Part shown: piece by piece, positions 1 to 11,850 of the stretch
How positions within the stretch are numbered: the first letter of the stretch is position 1
Layout of the letters: each line of letters begins with the position of its first letter
NCBI GenBank assembly: GCA_009602735.1
Contig: WELA01009122.1
Coordinates: forward strand, 171,654 to 235,653
From: Mesotaenium endlicherianum
Lineage: Eukaryota; Streptophyta; Zygnematophyceae; Zygnematales; Mesotaeniaceae
DNA: 64,000 nucleotides
Reading direction: 5' to 3'
The notes under the pieces: generated by a model
What the model was told of the DNA's origin: nothing
Database searches by the model: none
What the model saw: only the letters and a program-made list of their open reading frames with translations
Translations under genes and position numbers: made by a program

Positions 1-1
1 A

Positions 2-3000
2 GATGCCTCAAGTATCCCGGGAGGAGTTATAACCAAGCCTATTGAGGTCCAGTTAGGTTCTGGCATTGCAGTTCTAACTGAAACGCTTACATTTGAGGTA
101 CTCAACACTGGCTTTTATGATCTCGTGCTAGGCAGGTCCTGGCTTAATAGACATCAAGCTGAAGTGTGTTGGAGCAGAGGTACAGTTAAAGTGAGAGGAG
201 CCAGTGATGGGCAGACTGACTTGGCACCCACCAGTGCTCTTCCTCTTGTCCTGTGTGGATGGCAAATGAAGGAAAAGAAGAGGCTTCCAGAAGGATGCAA
301 GTTGCTGAATGCAATGGAGTTCGTCAAAAGCTGGAACCAGAAGGAAGACAGAATGTTCTGTCTGCTGCTAAGAGAGGTACCTCCTCAACCTGAAGAAGTG
401 GTTGAGAAAAAGGTAAGCCCTCCGGAGCACCCTACTGCTGCAAAAATTGTTGCTCAGTACACTGATGTGTTTAACATGCCTCCAGGACTACCCCCTAAAA
501 GGGAAGTAGATCATAGGATTGATCTATTACCTGGTAGCCAGCCACCCTGGCAACGCACTTATGGCTTGTCTTATTTGGAGAGCGAGGAGTTGAAAACACA
601 GATTGCAGAGCTGGAGGAAAATGGTTACATTTCTCCCAGTAAATCACCGTACGGCGCACCTATCCTATTTGTTAAGAAAAAGGATGGCAGTATGCGGATG
701 TGTGTGGATTACAGAGCCCTGAACAGAATTACAGTAAAGAACAAGTATGCTTTACCCAGAATCGAGGACTTGCTTGATACCCTGTCTGGCGCTAAGGTGT
801 TCAGTAAGATAGATCTCAAGAGTGGTTATCATCAAATCAGAATTGCTGAGGGGGATGAACACAAGACTGCTTTCCGCACACGTTATGGACACTATGAGTT
901 CAACGTGATGCCATTTGGACTGACTAATGCTCCTGCTACCTTTATGGGTGCTATGAATGACATTTTCAGACCTTATTTGGATAAGTTTGTGCAAGTTTTC
1001 CTGGATGATATTTTAATTTTCTCTAAAGATGAAGCTCAGCACACTGAACACTTAAAGAAAGTGCTGGACACTCTGCGGAAAAATCACTTGTATGCTAAAA
1101 TGAGCAAGTGTGATTTCTTTAAGGAAAGTATTGAATTCTTAGGCCACGTTGTCAGTAAAGAGGGCATCAGTGTGGATCCTAAGAAAGTCCAGACCATAAG
1201 GGACTGGCCAGTACCACAGTCTGTCTCTGAAGTTAGATCCTTCCTCGGGTTGGCTAACTACTATAGGAGATTTATTGAGAATTATTCCACAAAGGCCAGT
1301 AAACTGACTGACCTTACTAAGAAAGACATCGGGTATGTGTGGGGGGAAGAGCAGCAGGCTGCCTTCCAGACCCTTAAAGATGCCCTTTGTTCTGCCCCAG
1401 TGCTAGCCGTGTATGACCCCAGCAAACCGGTGCAGGTGGTTACTGATGCCTCTGATTTTGCCATGGGTGCTATTTTGTTGCAGCCTGCTGACAAAACCAC
1501 AAAGGATGGTAAGGTACGGCAGGAGTGGCATCCTGTGTTGTATGAGTCTATGAAATTTAATCCAGCGGAGATTAATTACTCAGTGCATGATAAAGAGCTG
1601 CTAGCTATCATTCATGTACTCAAACAGTGGAGAGCATACTTACATGGTAAAGCTTTTAAGGTGATTACAGATCATCTAGCTCTGACCCACTTTCAGAAGA
1701 AGTCCAAGCTGTCGAGGAGGGAGAACCGCTGGAGCCAGATGCTGGAGCAGTTCCAAGTCCAGATCGACTACAAACCAGGGAAGTTGAATCCTGCTGATGC
1801 ACTCTCTAGAAGACCTGACTTGCAAGAAAGGAACTTTAGTCAGCATACTGTAGATAAAGTCCTGTGTGCACTCACTTCACTAAAGGTGAAAAAGTCCTTC
1901 CTTGAACAACTTAGGAAAGCCTACCTTTCTGACCCAACATTTGAGCCCAGCCCCACTACTGGTGTGTGTCGTGCTACTGCACTCGGGTATAAGCTCAAGG
2001 GAGGGGTCTGGGTGACTGAAACCACTTCAGGCAGGCTGAAGCTGGTCATTCCTAATAATTTGGAAATAAGGTCTCTCTTACTGAGTCAAGCTCATGACAG
2101 TCTCCTGGGTGGACATTTGGGGCAGGCCAAAACTGTTGGCAAACTGGCAAAACATTATCATTGGGAGGGGTTACCCCGGGAGGTCTTGAAATATGTCAAG
2201 TCCTGTGACCAGTGTCAGAGAAATAAGTCTCGGCACACACCACCCGGAGGTCTCTTGCAACCGCTACCCATCCCAGCGGGACGCTGGGAAACTATATCCA
2301 TGGACTGGGTGGTCTCACTACCAAGAACTGCCAACGGGCATGATTCAATACTGGTAGTCGTGGATAAACTGACAAAAATGGTCATTTTTATCCCCACAAC
2401 TGTCAAAGTGACTGCACTCGAAACAGCGAGACAGTTTTACAACCATGTAGTATGCCAACATGGGCTCCCTTCTAATATCATCTCAGACAGAGACTCAAAA
2501 TTCACCTCTAAGTTCTGGAGAGCTTTAATGGGGTTAATGGGAGTCAAACAGCTGCTCAGCACAGCAAACCACCCTCAGACTGATGGGCAGACTGAAAGAA
2601 CTAACCGAGTTCTGCAGGAGGTGCTGAGAGCATATATTAACCAAAAACAAGATAATTGGGATGACCTGTTGCCTCAAATTCAGTTTGCGGTCAACAGTGC
2701 GGTGCACGCGTCAACGGGCAAAACTCCTTTTGAACTCAGCCTGGGTAGAGTCCCTAAGTCTCCTCTAGATGTGCTAGGGGAATCTTTAACTCACCCTGAA
2801 GGGATTGACAACCCGGTCTCCCTCCAGTTAACTCAGGAGTTTGCTGACACCCTGTCAGAAGTCCAACGAAACTTGCACACGGCCCAAGAAAACCAACAAA
2901 AATACGCTAATCAACACCGTCGGGAACTGACATTTTCCAAGGGGGATTTAGTCAAACTGCATTCTCAGCACCTGTACCTCCCTGGTGTGGTCAAGAAAAA

Positions 3001-3397
3001 GCTTGGCCCTGTCTGGGTCGGTCCATATTCGGTGGTCCGTCGTGTCGGTCAGAATGCTTACAAACTGAACATGTCAGCTGAATACAAGGGGCACCCGGTC
3101 TTTAATGTCTCCTTCCTGGAACCGTACATCAAAGGTGATACACTGTTCACAGGTCGGTTCCCTGTCCAACCGGGACCGGTCCCCGCTGTCCGGGACGGCG
3201 ACCCTGAGGAATATGAGGTCGATGAGATTTTAGACGCTCGCTCGGTCCGTCGATCGTCTAAATATGTCATGAAATACCTCATTCGATGGAAGGGTTACGA
3301 TGCCTCTGGGGACACTTGGGAGTTTAAGGACCACTTGACCAATGCCAAAGGGGCGTTGACACGGTTCCACCTTCGGGCCGCTGGAGTCCCTCCATAA
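2..3397 (+). CDS. Chromovirus (Ty3/gypsy) Pol polyprotein, 5' end cut by window
   Basis: The frame is open from base 2 to a stop at 3395-3397, so the start lies outside the window; the first in-frame Met (125) is internal. Bases 2-160 encode the tail of an aspartic protease ending in [10 protein letters not shown]. Numbering residues from 125: reverse transcriptase about 115-330 with VDYRALN near 193 and the catalytic FLDDILIFS near 292-300; RNase H with TDAS near 440; integrase zinc-binding HHCC near 657-700; integrase core with D at about 727, SDRD near 787 and DGQTER near 823; a GPY/F module ([11 protein letters not shown]) near 955-1000; and a chromodomain at about 1029-1085 containing YLIRWKGYD and TWE. 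All catalytic motifs are present with no stop or frameshift. The product would copy element RNA to DNA and integrate it, with the chromodomain steering integration to particular chromatin. The element is not related in sequence to the G1 and G2 elements beyond family level. Confidence 0.93.
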   Translation, partial: DASSIPGGVITKPIEVQLGSGIAVLTETLTFEVLNTGFYDLVLGRSWLNRHQAEVCWSRGTVKVRGASDGQTDLAPTSALPLVLCGWQMKEKKRLPEGCKLLNAMEFVKSWNQKEDRMFCLLLREVPPQPEEVVEKKVSPPEHPTAAKIVAQYTDVFNMPPGLPPKREVDHRIDLLPGSQPPWQRTYGLSYLESEELKTQIAELEENGYISPSKSPYGAPILFVKKKDGSMRMCVDYRALNRITVKNKYALPRIEDLLDTLSGAKVFSKIDLKSGYHQIRIAEGDEHKTAFRTRYGHYEFNVMPFGLTNAPATFMGAMNDIFRPYLDKFVQVFLDDILIFSKDEAQHTEHLKKVLDTLRKNHLYAKMSKCDFFKESIEFLGHVVSKEGISVDPKKVQTIRDWPVPQSVSEVRSFLGLANYYRRFIENYSTKASKLTDLTKKDIGYVWGEEQQAAFQTLKDALCSAPVLAVYDPSKPVQVVTDASDFAMGAILLQPADKTTKDGKVRQEWHPVLYESMKFNPAEINYSVHDKELLAIIHVLKQWRAYLHGKAFKVITDHLALTHFQKKSKLSRRENRWSQMLEQFQVQIDYKPGKLNPADALSRRPDLQERNFSQHTVDKVLCALTSLKVKKSFLEQLRKAYLSDPTFEPSPTTGVCRATALGYKLKGGVWVTETTSGRLKLVIPNNLEIRSLLLSQAHDSLLGGHLGQAKTVGKLAKHYHWEGLPREVLKYVKSCDQCQRNKSRHTPPGGLLQPLPIPAGRWETISMDWVVSLPRTANGHDSILVVVDKLTKMVIFIPTTVKVTALETARQFYNHVVCQHGLPSNIISDRDSKFTSKFWRALMGLMGVKQLLSTANHPQTDGQTERTNRVLQEVLRAYINQKQDNWDDLLPQIQFAVNSAVHASTGKTPFELSLGRVPKSPLDVLGESLTHPEGIDNPVSLQLTQEFADTLSEVQRNLHTAQENQQKYANQHRRELTFSKGDLVKLHSQHLYLPGVVKKKLGPVWVGPYSVVRRVGQNAYKLNMSAEYKGHPVFNVSFLEPYIKGDTLFTGRFPVQPGPVPAVRDGDPEEYEVDEILDARSVRRSSKYVMKYLIRWKGYDASGDTWEFKDHLTNAKGALTRFHLRAAGVPP

Positions 3398-3555
3398 CTG
3401 TCATTTCAGTTGACACGGGAAGGTGACAGGCGGTCCTGTCTCCATTTAAGTTGGAGGGGAAAATATATGACAGTTAGTGAGCGAGAGCGATAAAAACACA
3501 CTCATACGTTTATGTGTAGCGCATCGCAACTACGTCAACTTTTAGCAATCATCCT
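3398..3555 (+). other. Chromovirus 3' non-coding region, possible start of 3' LTR
   Basis: The pol stop is followed by a purine-rich stretch (TTGGAGGGGAAAA near 3450-3464) and then TGACAGTTAGTGAGC. This fits a polypurine tract followed by a TG-initiated LTR starting at about 3468. No matching 5' LTR lies in the window, so the LTR boundaries cannot be proven. Nothing coding is visible. Confidence 0.4.
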
Positions 3556-3663
3556 GTAAGGTAAACAGCAGCGAAGCCACTATACTAAATACTAACATAC
3601 TTCCTGCAATCCCTATGACAAAGGTCCATATCCTACTAACTTGTGCCCTGGTTACATGTGCAG
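3556..3663 (+). other. Candidate spliceosomal intron upstream of gag-like ORF
   Basis: A GTAAGG donor-like hexamer begins at 3556. A perfect TACTAAC branch-point heptamer lies at 3634-3640 and a CAG acceptor ends at 3663, 24 bases after the branch A. The acceptor lies directly before GATGGCG, whose ATG (3665) opens the gag-like ORF. The arrangement is textbook for a short leader intron, but no transcript is available; the branch motif could be chance in an AT-rich stretch. Confidence 0.4.
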
Positions 3664-3664
3664 G

Positions 3665-4170
3665 ATGGCGCCCACCACACAAAAGGAGGACAGAAAGCGC
3701 AAGGCAGAAGAAGCCAGGAGGACAATGGAGCAATACCAGAAGGAGCTGGCGGCGACGTCCCTCACCAGGAGAGAACAAGAAAGGGTCCGCAAGCAACAAG
3801 AGGCGGCAGAAGAGGCACAGAGGAAGAAGGATCAGGAAGCGGAAAACCTCAGGAAGGCTGAGGAGGAGAGACAGAAGAAACAGCAAGAAGAAGCGGCAGC
3901 GGCAGAAGAGGAGAAAAGAAAAAAAGATTGAAGCGGACAGGCAGAAGAGCTTGGCCACTTACAGGTATACTGTGGTGGGTGGCCAAAACTTCGATAACCT
4001 GAAGGAAGCATTGCTGGCAGCCCAGGAGATCAACAGGCTGGAACAGACAACACTGCTACAGAAGGAAGGAGCTACAGCACTGGACAGGTACATCGAGACA
4101 CACACCGGCGTGGTCCTTTACGAAGATTATGCTAAGATGGTGGGCTATACAGCAGAGCAGGCTCGGTATT
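3665..4170 (+). pseudogene. Gag-like coiled-coil ORF, frameshifted
   Basis: From ATG 3665 the frame encodes a highly charged Lys/Glu/Arg/Gln-rich, coiled-coil-like segment (MAPTTQKEDRKRKAEEARRT...) for about 88 residues and stops at 3931. In the next frame, from about 3925, an ordinary protein continues (SLATYRYTVVGGQNFDNLKE...) to about 4165. The two halves meet at a seven-A run (3919-3925), so a one-base indel in the homopolymer most simply explains the break; a programmed shift is less likely. Position and composition suggest the N-terminal part of an LTR-retrotransposon Gag, but no zinc knuckle or other diagnostic motif is present. The family assignment is inference. Confidence 0.5.
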
Positions 4171-4171
4171 G

Positions 4172-4387
4172 GAGTATGAAGTGGAGGCGATTGTCGGCGA
4201 TCGACGAGTTAAGCGAGGTCAACGATTTGCTCAAGAGTATCTGGTCAAGTGGAAAGGCTACCATGCGGACGACAACACTTGGGAGCCAGAGGCCAACTCG
4301 ACTCATTGTATGAGTAAGTTGAGACGTTATTTGCAGAATGCGTCGAGGACGTCGCATCTTGAGGAGGGGGATGATGTAAGGTCATAG
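4172..4387 (+). pseudogene. Orphan chromodomain, 3' remnant of a second chromovirus
   Basis: The frame encodes EYEVEAIVGDRRV, then EYLVKWKGYHADDNTWEPE, a complete chromodomain with the aromatic and Trp-Glu positions expected of the fold. It follows the gag-like segment with no protease, reverse transcriptase or integrase between them, so an internal deletion has joined the two ends of a gypsy-type element near 4165-4172. The domain differs from the chromodomain of the first element at 3209-3380, so it is not a tandem copy of it. The ORF runs into a purine tract (GAGGAGGGGG, 4361-4370) suited to be a polypurine tract just before the LTR. Confidence 0.7.
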
Positions 4388-4961
4388 GTTTATAAAGTGC
4401 ATTTTTGAGTTTCATGAAAGTATGCTTTGATTGTATAGTAGTGTAGAGTGCATTTTTGTGGTCATTTTGATATAAAGTTCATTCAATTTGGTCAAGTATT
4501 GAGAGAGTTATGGATTTCTGAAGTTTAATTATTTTTGAGGTCGGTTGACGACTGTCCTTAATTCGCGGTGAGCGCGACCGTCGGATTGACCGACAGCGTC
4601 GAGCGATCTGGCCCGTTAGACTGAACTCGAACCTTCACGTAAGTTCGGCTGACGCGGAGTGCCGACTAGGTCGATTTACCTAGAAGTTTCGGTTTAGCCT
4701 AGCGCGTCTAAGATAGAATATTCTAGTAATGTCGATGCATGTATGTGGACGTCAATTCGGCCCGACACGTCAGATTAGACTGATCTGGCTTACTCACGAA
4801 TATTTTGGAAGGGACGATTTGACGAACACTTAGGAAAATTCGTAGCTTTCTCCTAGGGAGGAGCACTTAGGCAGAAAATTATAAATAGGCATAACTTCTT
4901 TGTTTCTTATCAGTTTTCACTTCTACGGGTTTGTAATGACAAGGCCTTTCATCCTACATCA
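4372..4961 (+). mobile_element. Probable LTR of the gag-chromodomain element
   Basis: The segment begins TGATGTAAGG directly after a GAGGAGGGGG purine tract and ends CCTACATCA, an imperfect terminal inverted repeat with TG...CA ends. A TATAAATAGG box lies near 4881, about 80 bases before the right end, as expected for a U3 promoter. The bases around the right end (TGACAAGG...ATCCTAC) resemble 3616-3637 upstream of the gag-like ORF, which could be the end of the partner LTR. No target duplication could be established. Confidence 0.5.
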
Positions 4962-5116
4962 TTTGTGAGCAGTTTCTTGCTACTCAAAATGTCAAGTAAG
5001 TTTCCTAAGCTTTGTTAGTGATATGCCGCTGCACTCTCTAGTATGATGGCAACTAATTCCTTTCCTCGTGAGTCACTACGCTTCCACTAGGGCACTTTGC
5101 CCCTTTCATGGGCCAA
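4962..5116. other. Unassigned spacer
   Basis: No ORF, repeat or transposon similarity is visible here. The stretch sits between the probable LTR and the truncated G1 element and may hold junction debris. Confidence 0.3.
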
Positions 5117-6604
5117 CCCGATTTGGATAGCATGCATACCTCAAGAAGTGCATGACTCTCCTTACTCTGGTCACCATGGAATTACCAAAACCACACACGC
5201 TTTACGCAGGGGGTACATTTGGCCGTCCCATAAGGTTGATGTTGCCGAGTACATCGTCAACTGCGCAACATGTCAGAGAAGTAAGCCGAGTTATTCATTG
5301 CCGGCTGGGAAGTTGCAACCATTGGAACTTGCGGGTGTGCCTTGGGAAAGCATAAGTCTCGACTTCGTCGTGGAACTGCCTACCACTGGTAGAGGACACA
5401 ACGGGGTGATAATGATCGTGGATTGTTTCACTAAGATGGTACACTTTGTGGCCACTAAACCATCACTTGATGCAGCCGAGACAACGCGTCTTTTTGTGGA
5501 TCATGTGTTCAAATTGCATGGCATGCCGAAAGAGATCATAAGCGATCGTGAGAGTAGATTAACGAGTCACTATTGGCAGGAAGTTTGCTCGCATTTTGGC
5601 ACAAACCTTAAGATGTCAACTAGCTTCCATCCTCAGATCGATGGTCACATTGAACGCTTGAACGGCGTTTTGCAACAATTCCTTAGGCATTATATGAATC
5701 CTCGCCAAGACAACTGGGACACCCTTCTTTTAGTTGCAGAGTTCGCAGTTAATAGTGTTTATTGGGAAAGTGTTAAGAAAACTGCGTTTTTCCTTAATTA
5801 TGGAAGACATTTGCACACTCCACTCACGCATATAGTTCTCAGTGAGGCGGGAATGTCAACCATGAGAGTACCAAGTGCTCGCCTCTTTGTTCACTCTCTT
5901 TAAGAGGTGCACAAACAATCAAAGTTGGCTCTAGCCGCCGCTGGAGATCGACAAAATTAGTTTGCTAATACGCACAGGACTGAGTTGAGTTCTCAAGTTG
6001 GCAATAAAATACTTTTGCAAACTAAAAAGCTGCAACTCAAGCACCCAGGAAAGCGGAAAGCGAAAGCTTCTGCCTTGCTGGGTAGGCCCTTTTATTGCAA
6101 AGGTTGGACCTGTTGCATACCGACTGAATTTTCCTAAATCCATGGGGCGAACGCATCCTGTGTTCCATGTCAATTTACTTAAGCTATTTTGATCTGATGG
6201 CCGCTATCAGCCACATGCATCGAAATTGGAACTCGCTAATGATGATAAAGCCTGGGATATAGAGGACGTCTTAGGACACCGCTATACCCGTCATAAGGCT
6301 CCACGAGTGGAGCTTTTGATCAAGTGGCTTGATTACGATTCCAGTTGGAATTCGTACGAACCTGGTTCAACAATATTGGTTAGGATGGGCTACTGCTCAA
6401 AAGTTCTGCCCCGCGGCAAGTGTGCTACCCGGGACAATTTGTAGGCCAAGGAACAAACGCAAAAGAGACGCGGCCAATTATTCGCTCTTTTTTGTCCCAG
6501 TGATGATGCGAAGATTTTCGTTGACAGTGTTTTACGCTAATTACGATCAGTATTGACACACTCGACTTATAAGACGACGCTTAACGAGGACGTTAAGTTC
6601 TTTT
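5117..6604 (+). pseudogene. G1 gypsy integrase/chromodomain fragment, 5'-truncated
   Basis: This is a second copy of the 3' part of the G1 element at 10181-17075. A 21-bp match (5117-5137) to about 14443-14463 is joined directly to sequence equivalent to about 14675, so roughly 210 bp are missing at the joint and everything upstream is lost. It encodes the integrase zinc-binding end, the core (SLDFVVELP, IISDRES in place of IISDRDS, HIERLN in place of HTERLN), a GPY/F-like segment (5998-6192) and a chromodomain-like end (6226-6444, ELLIKWLDYDSSWNSYEP). Stops and frameshifts separate these parts. The element runs into a purine tract and then its 3' LTR. Confidence 0.85.
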
Positions 6605-6617
6605 AAGGGGCGAGGAG
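6605..6617 (+). other. Polypurine tract of truncated G1 element
   Basis: AAGGGGCGAGGAG lies directly before the TG of the 3' LTR and matches the tract of the full-length copy at 16171-16183, where it is AAGGGGGGAGGAG. It would prime plus-strand DNA synthesis. Confidence 0.75.
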
Positions 6618-7599
6618 TGTAACGCTCTGAGCTATTTTAGGCGTATTTAGGAATATTTTCCTAATTACCTACAATACGTTACGCTATTTATCAATATGTT
6701 GTTGATAAATGATTGCATCTTGATACATTATTTGCCACACGTGTGTGCCGCCTCATTGATCATTGATTAGCGAAGCGACCAAGATGATATTGCAAAAAGC
6801 GTCGTAAAGTGATTCGACTACTTTACAATAGTTTGACATAACTAATCATAAGGTACTTTGATTAATTATGAGATAAAAACCTAATTAATCTTTGATCAAT
6901 TAAGTTGATATGATTATCATTATTTTTGGATAATGCCTAAGTCATAGATTTTGGATTTACGACGAGTCGTAAAGCCGAGCGAAGTCGAAAAGTCAAACGA
7001 GTAAATTATGCAAAGTTACTTTGCATCCAGGCGGATTCGAACCCGCCACTCCTCGTTTGAAACGTTCACACCTAATCGATTGGCAAAATGAGTTTTACAA
7101 ATTACGTGGTCATGACAAAGCGACGTGTATGCGACTTTTCGCGACTACGCGGCCGGTCACGTCTATTTGAGGAAACTCATAGACGTGACTACAAACAATC
7201 ACGTCTATTCGAAAAGTTGAGTAGATGTGACTACGCCAATCTGGCGCAAAACGATTTGACGCAATTTGTTGAAAGTCTCGAATTCTCCACATGGCGTGAT
7301 TTCGTGCACTCGGTCAAAATGGTCACATCCATTTGACCATTTTTGTTGACATAACCAGTGCCCTAGGTGGTGACTCAAAGCACTTGATGCCTCACGTTGT
7401 GTGGGTATAAATACTCACAAGAGTCATTGTGAGTGCAATTCTCACAAACACAAATACTACTTCTCCTCTCTCCCATTCTTTCTTGAAAGTTAGACAAGTA
7501 TTTCCAAGTAGAGATATTTTCCTACCGCTGTTATTAAAATTTCTTGAATACCGAGGAAAAGATTTTCAAAAAAAGACCGTTTCAGCTAGAAACGTTACA
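6618..7599 (+). mobile_element. G1 LTR (3' LTR of truncated element)
   Basis: The LTR begins TGTAACG and ends AACGTTACA, about 980 bp, with TATAAATA at 7406-7413. It carries the family's antisense tRNA-like block (B box 7034-7042, intact; A box 7076-7086, one base off consensus) and the R-region hairpin just after the TATA box. It abuts copia coding sequence at 7600: the copia reading frame runs straight into it, so this element inserted into the last codons of the copia pol gene. Its own 5' end is gone, so no target duplication can be read. Confidence 0.88.
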
Positions 7600-10180
7600 G
7601 CTACACATTCTCTCAAACAAAACATCTCTGCACACCGTTGGTGCTTGACTCTTGGGACTGCCTTTGTCAAGGAATCAGCCACCATCTTATCAACCCTCAC
7701 ATACACAAAACCTACACTACCATCCAGCACACACTCTCTGCACTTATGATACTGAATATCAATGTGCTTGCTCCTGGCATGCTCTACTGGTTTCTTGCCC
7801 AGTGCAATGCAGCTCTGAGTGTCACTTAGAATCACCGTGGGCTTCTTTTGCTTGTAGCCAAGATCCTCCAATAATCTAATCAACTATAGAGTCTGCCTGA
7901 CTGCTTGTGAAGTAGCCATATACTCAACCTCCATGGTGGACAATGCTACCACCGTCTGCCTCTTACTCTTCCATGTCACAACTCCCTTGGCAAGAGAGAA
8001 AAAGCATACTTTGTAGTAGACCTCTTGGTGTCCAAATCACCACCCCAGTCAGAATCACTGCAACCCTCCAACTTAACACTCCCTGCTCCTCCCAAATGGA
8101 ACCACAGATCAAGAGTGCCCCTCAGATATCTCAGGATCCTCTTCATCGCCTCCCAGTAAGCCAGGTTCTCCATGAACTGACTGAGTACTCCCAATGCTTA
8201 GGATCAAGAGGCACACTGACGGGCTTGCACGTCTGCATATCAAACTTTTCTAGGATTGTCTGCAGGTAAGCTGGTTGCCCAAGCATGATCATCCTCTTGG
8301 CCCTGTCTCTCTTCACCTCTTTGCCAAGTACAAACTCCAGCTCTCCAAGATCCTTCATATCATATGTGCTGCTCAGCACATCCTTCACCTCTTGGATCTT
8401 CTCCATCTTCTTCCCAACCAGCAGCAGATCATCAACATACAGTACCAGCATCACTCTGTCTTCTCCAACACCCTTCACATAGAGGCTGTTGTTTGCATTT
8501 GACCTCACAAACCCTTGTTCCATTAGAAAAGAGTCAATTTTATGGTTCCACATCATGGGACTCTGCTTCAAACCATATAGAGACTTCTTCAGCTTGCAGA
8601 CCTTCTTAGGGAACCTCGCATCAACAAATTCTTTAGGGTGCTCCATGTACACCTCCTCCTCCAAGTTCCCATCCAGGAATGCTGTCTTCACATCCATTTG
8701 GTGCATCCCATATCCTCCAAAGCTGCAATCTGTGCAACCACCCTCACAGTGGCAATCTTGGCAACAGGGGCAAAGGTCTCACGATAGTCTTCTCCCTCTG
8801 TCTGCAAGTACCCCTTTGCCACATATCTTGCCTTGTACCTGTCCATAGATCCATCAGCCCTTCTCTTCTTTTTGTAGACCGGCCTCCGACAGCCTTCTTG
8901 CCAGGTGGCAGGTCCTCCAAGTCCCAGGTGTGATTTTTCTCCAACGACTCCATCTCTTCAACTGAGGCCTTCCTCCACTATTTTGCTGCATCTGTCTTCA
9001 TGGCTGCCTCATAGGTCTTTGGCTCATAGTCATCAACCACATAGGCAACCTCACACTCCATCTCATCTTCTGCCAACTCCTCCACGAGTTCCACATACTC
9101 GTCCACTCCAAACTTCACAAGCTTCACAATCTGTCTGGTGGAGCTTCTCCTTGCTGCATGACCCTCTCCACTGGTTGAGGCCTTTGCACCAAATGTTGAT
9201 CTGGAGCTTCTCCTAGCTCCCTCTACTACAGCCGGTTCTCCTCTTGCTGTCCTCCTTGGTCTCCTTCTAGTTGCACTTGAAGGTTTCTTTCCGACGAATT
9301 CCACTTCACTGTCAGAGTCAGAGGCAGCTCCCTCTTGCTCAACACCCATCTCCACTTCTGCCTGTCCTCCTACAGCTTCTTGCTGCACCTTAGGCTGTAC
9401 CTAGCTGAGCTCCCTTTGGAGATGCAGCCCATGCTGCACTTCCTCTGGCAATGCAGCTAGTCCAGGCTGCACTGCTACCTCCTCTTCCAAGATCTTCTGG
9501 AACATACCCCTCGTACTGGTTGGAGTTCACAAGATCCATCACCCTCTCGTTGAAGACAACATCTCGGCTCACCACCACTTCACCAGTCCTGACATTCAGG
9601 ACCCAATATCCCTTGCTCTCATTTGCATACTCCACAAACACACATCTCTTTGACTTTGGTTGCAGCTTGTTCCTCTTCTCAATGGGGATATAAGACCACA
9701 CCTCAAAACCAAACACCTTGAGCTCCTGCTCAGACAACTTCTTCCCGCTCCAAACTTCTTCTGGAATCTTCTCCCCAAGAGATAAGGATGGCAACTTGGC
9801 AGTGACATATGCTGCTGTCTTCACTGCCTCAGTCCATAGGCTCACATGCATGTCTGCAGCAAATAGCATAGCCCTTGCAGACTCAATCAGCATCCTGTTC
9901 TTCCTCTTTGCCACCCCATTCTGCTGAGAAGAGTAAGCCACCGTGTGTTATGCCTGATTCCCTCCTCCTTCAGATACTTTGAGAAGTACTCGTTCACATA
10001 CTCTTCTCCGTTGTCTGTCCTCCGGGTCTTTATCATTCTCCCACTCTGGTTCTCCACCACTGCCTTGTACTCCAAGAACTTCTCAAATGCCTCGTCCTTG
10101 TGCTTCATGAAGTACACCTCTGTCTTCGAGGAATGGTCATCAGTGAAGGTGATGTACAACTCCCTGATCTCCTGGCTGCT
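7600..10180 (-). pseudogene. Copia pol: integrase core, reverse transcriptase, RNase H (broken)
   Basis: From high to low coordinates: integrase core with FTDDHSS and RTDNGEEYVNEYF (about 9970-10160), then QQNGVAKRKNRML (about 9890-9940), where the usual catalytic Glu of QNGVAER is Lys. A Ser/Arg-rich linker follows (8978-9388). The reverse transcriptase has MDVKTAFLDG near 8700 and YVDDLLLVG near 8430. RNase H comes last, with DSDWGGD near 8055 and the SKHIDIQYH end near 7750. Several frameshifts break the frame. The last copia codons read RECVA before the G1 LTR at 7599. A working product would have been the Gag-Pol polyprotein that integrates and reverse-transcribes the element. Confidence 0.88.
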
Positions 10181-11096
10181 TGTAACAATCCGAGCTATTT
10201 TAGGCGTATTTGGGATGTTTTCCCAATTACTCAAAGTACGTTATACTATTTATCATATTAGTTGATAAATGATTGCATCATATTCAGTTATTCGTCACAC
10301 GCGTGTGTCAATTAATTCCTGGTCGATTTGCAAAACGATCGATACTATTGCAAAATGCGTCGTAACGTAATTCGACTACTTCGCAAAAGTACGACATAAT
10401 TATTCATAAAGCTACTCTGATTAAATATGAGATGATAACTATAATAATCATTGTTTGATTAAGTTATTTTGATGTTCATTATTTTGGATAATGCACAATC
10501 ATTGATTTCGCATTTACGACCAGTCGTTAATACGAACAAACTGTCGTAAAAGTCAAACGACACATTATATGCAAAGCGACTTTGCATCCGAGCAGATTCG
10601 AACCCGCGACTTGTCGTTTGAATCGTTCACACCTAACCAATTGGCCAAAGTAGCTTTTTGAACTACCGGTTCATGACAAAAGCATCTGTATGCGACTCCG
10701 CGAGCAGTCGCGACTTTTCGGAAAGTCGCGAGAACGAGAAAACGCTCGTTTGGCGCAAAACGGTTTTTCGGAAATTGTCGAAAAGTCTCCTAACGGCCAA
10801 ACGGCGCGTTTCGAGCATTCAACCGAAATGGGTCGTACCCTTTTGCCTGATTTCGTTGACATGAACCAGTGCTTTAGGTGGTGACTCGAAGCACTCCAGT
10901 GCCTCACGTTGTGCAGGCATAAATATTGTAGAGTCATTGTGAGTGCAACTCTCACAAGCACACATTCTATGTTAATTTTCATTTTAGCTTTCTTGAGGAT
11001 TTGTCAATTTGCACAAGTATATAAATTTTCTTTCCACTTCATTCAAATATTCCTTGGATACCAAGAAAGATCCTCTCGAAAAGCAGAAACGTTACA
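10181..11096 (+). mobile_element. G1 5' LTR
   Basis: Begins TGTAACAATCCGAGC and ends AAACGTTACA. A TATA-like CATAAATA lies at about 10919, followed by the hairpin TTGTGAG-TGCAACT-CTCACAA at 10937-10957. On the minus strand it holds tRNA-like A (10637-10647, TGGCCAATTGG) and B (10595-10603, GTTCGAATC) boxes. The LTR would supply promoter, transcription start and polyadenylation signals. Confidence 0.9.
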
Positions 11097-11110
11097 TTGG
11101 TATCGGAGCC
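11097..11110 (+). other. Primer binding site (initiator tRNA-Met type)
   Basis: TTGGTATCGGAGCC starts immediately after the 5' LTR. It differs at one position from the usual plant TGGTATCAGAGC complement of the 3' end of initiator tRNA-Met. It would prime minus-strand synthesis. Confidence 0.85.
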
Positions 11111-11850
11111 GATCTCAATTTCCCCAAGGATTTTATTTTGTAGTGGTTGGAACATATGTTTTGGGAAAATATACTTTGGGGCAAATTTTGGTATTGGGAA
11201 GGTCACCCATCCCACTCCTGCCCTGACCTAACGGTCGCTCATCGTAGCATTTTCAGAGGGAATTTTTTCTCCATTTTCCGGCGTTTCCTTACGCAGGCGC
11301 CGACGCAGCGGTTGTTGGTGCAAATGCGCTGCTGCTGCTCTTGCCGCTGGCCACGACGACAACCTCAACGGTCCCTCAGGCCAACTAGGCGCTGTCGAAA
11401 TTTTTTTCGTTGAACCCTTTTTTTGCCACGTTCATTGCGCACAGTCGCTTTGTTTCCAAGATGGTTATTAACACCGCAATTCATTCATACTTGCAGGCTG
11501 TCCAGGGGGTTGCTAGCACATCTAGAACCGCTGGCGACGCTACTCTTCAGCCCCTCCCACTTGCCACCCCTGGGCAGGCCTCGGCATCGACGCTTACCCA
11601 CAAGCCCTCCCCGCCGGAAGAATTTTAAGGTCGCCCAAAGTCCACTTTAGCTCGCGAGACGAGACAACAAAAGGAGCCAGCCGTACAGCCTCGTCGTCAC
11701 CCTGTTTGCACTATACGTCCTCCTCATACCGATTTCCGTAAGGGGTGTCCGAAATGGCATAACCCTTCCAAAAGCGAAAACATTGCCAATTCACCAGGAC
11801 ATGCCCTAAAGACTCGCAAGATTAATAACATCAAGACTCGTCCCCACATT
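11111..11850 (+). pseudogene. G1 leader and decayed gag region
   Basis: This stretch follows the primer site and should hold the gag start. Only short broken ORFs remain (for example 11410-11628), with no recognisable Gag motif. Pro/Ser/Thr-rich fragments are visible, but no start can be chosen. Confidence 0.4.

Noticed and set aside
3919-3925. Programmed frameshift in the A-run of the gag-like ORF
   Set aside because: A homopolymer of seven A with no downstream structure noted, in a decayed element, is better explained by an indel.
3542-3958. Minus-strand 138-codon hydrophobic ORF resembling a membrane protein
   Set aside because: It is the antisense shadow of the Lys/Glu-rich gag-like ORF, whose codons read as Leu/Phe-rich on the other strand.
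7020-7090. tRNA gene
   Set aside because: A/B boxes are present on minus, but acceptor, anticodon and T stems do not pair properly, and the same block sits at the same place in every G1 LTR, so it is part of the LTR.
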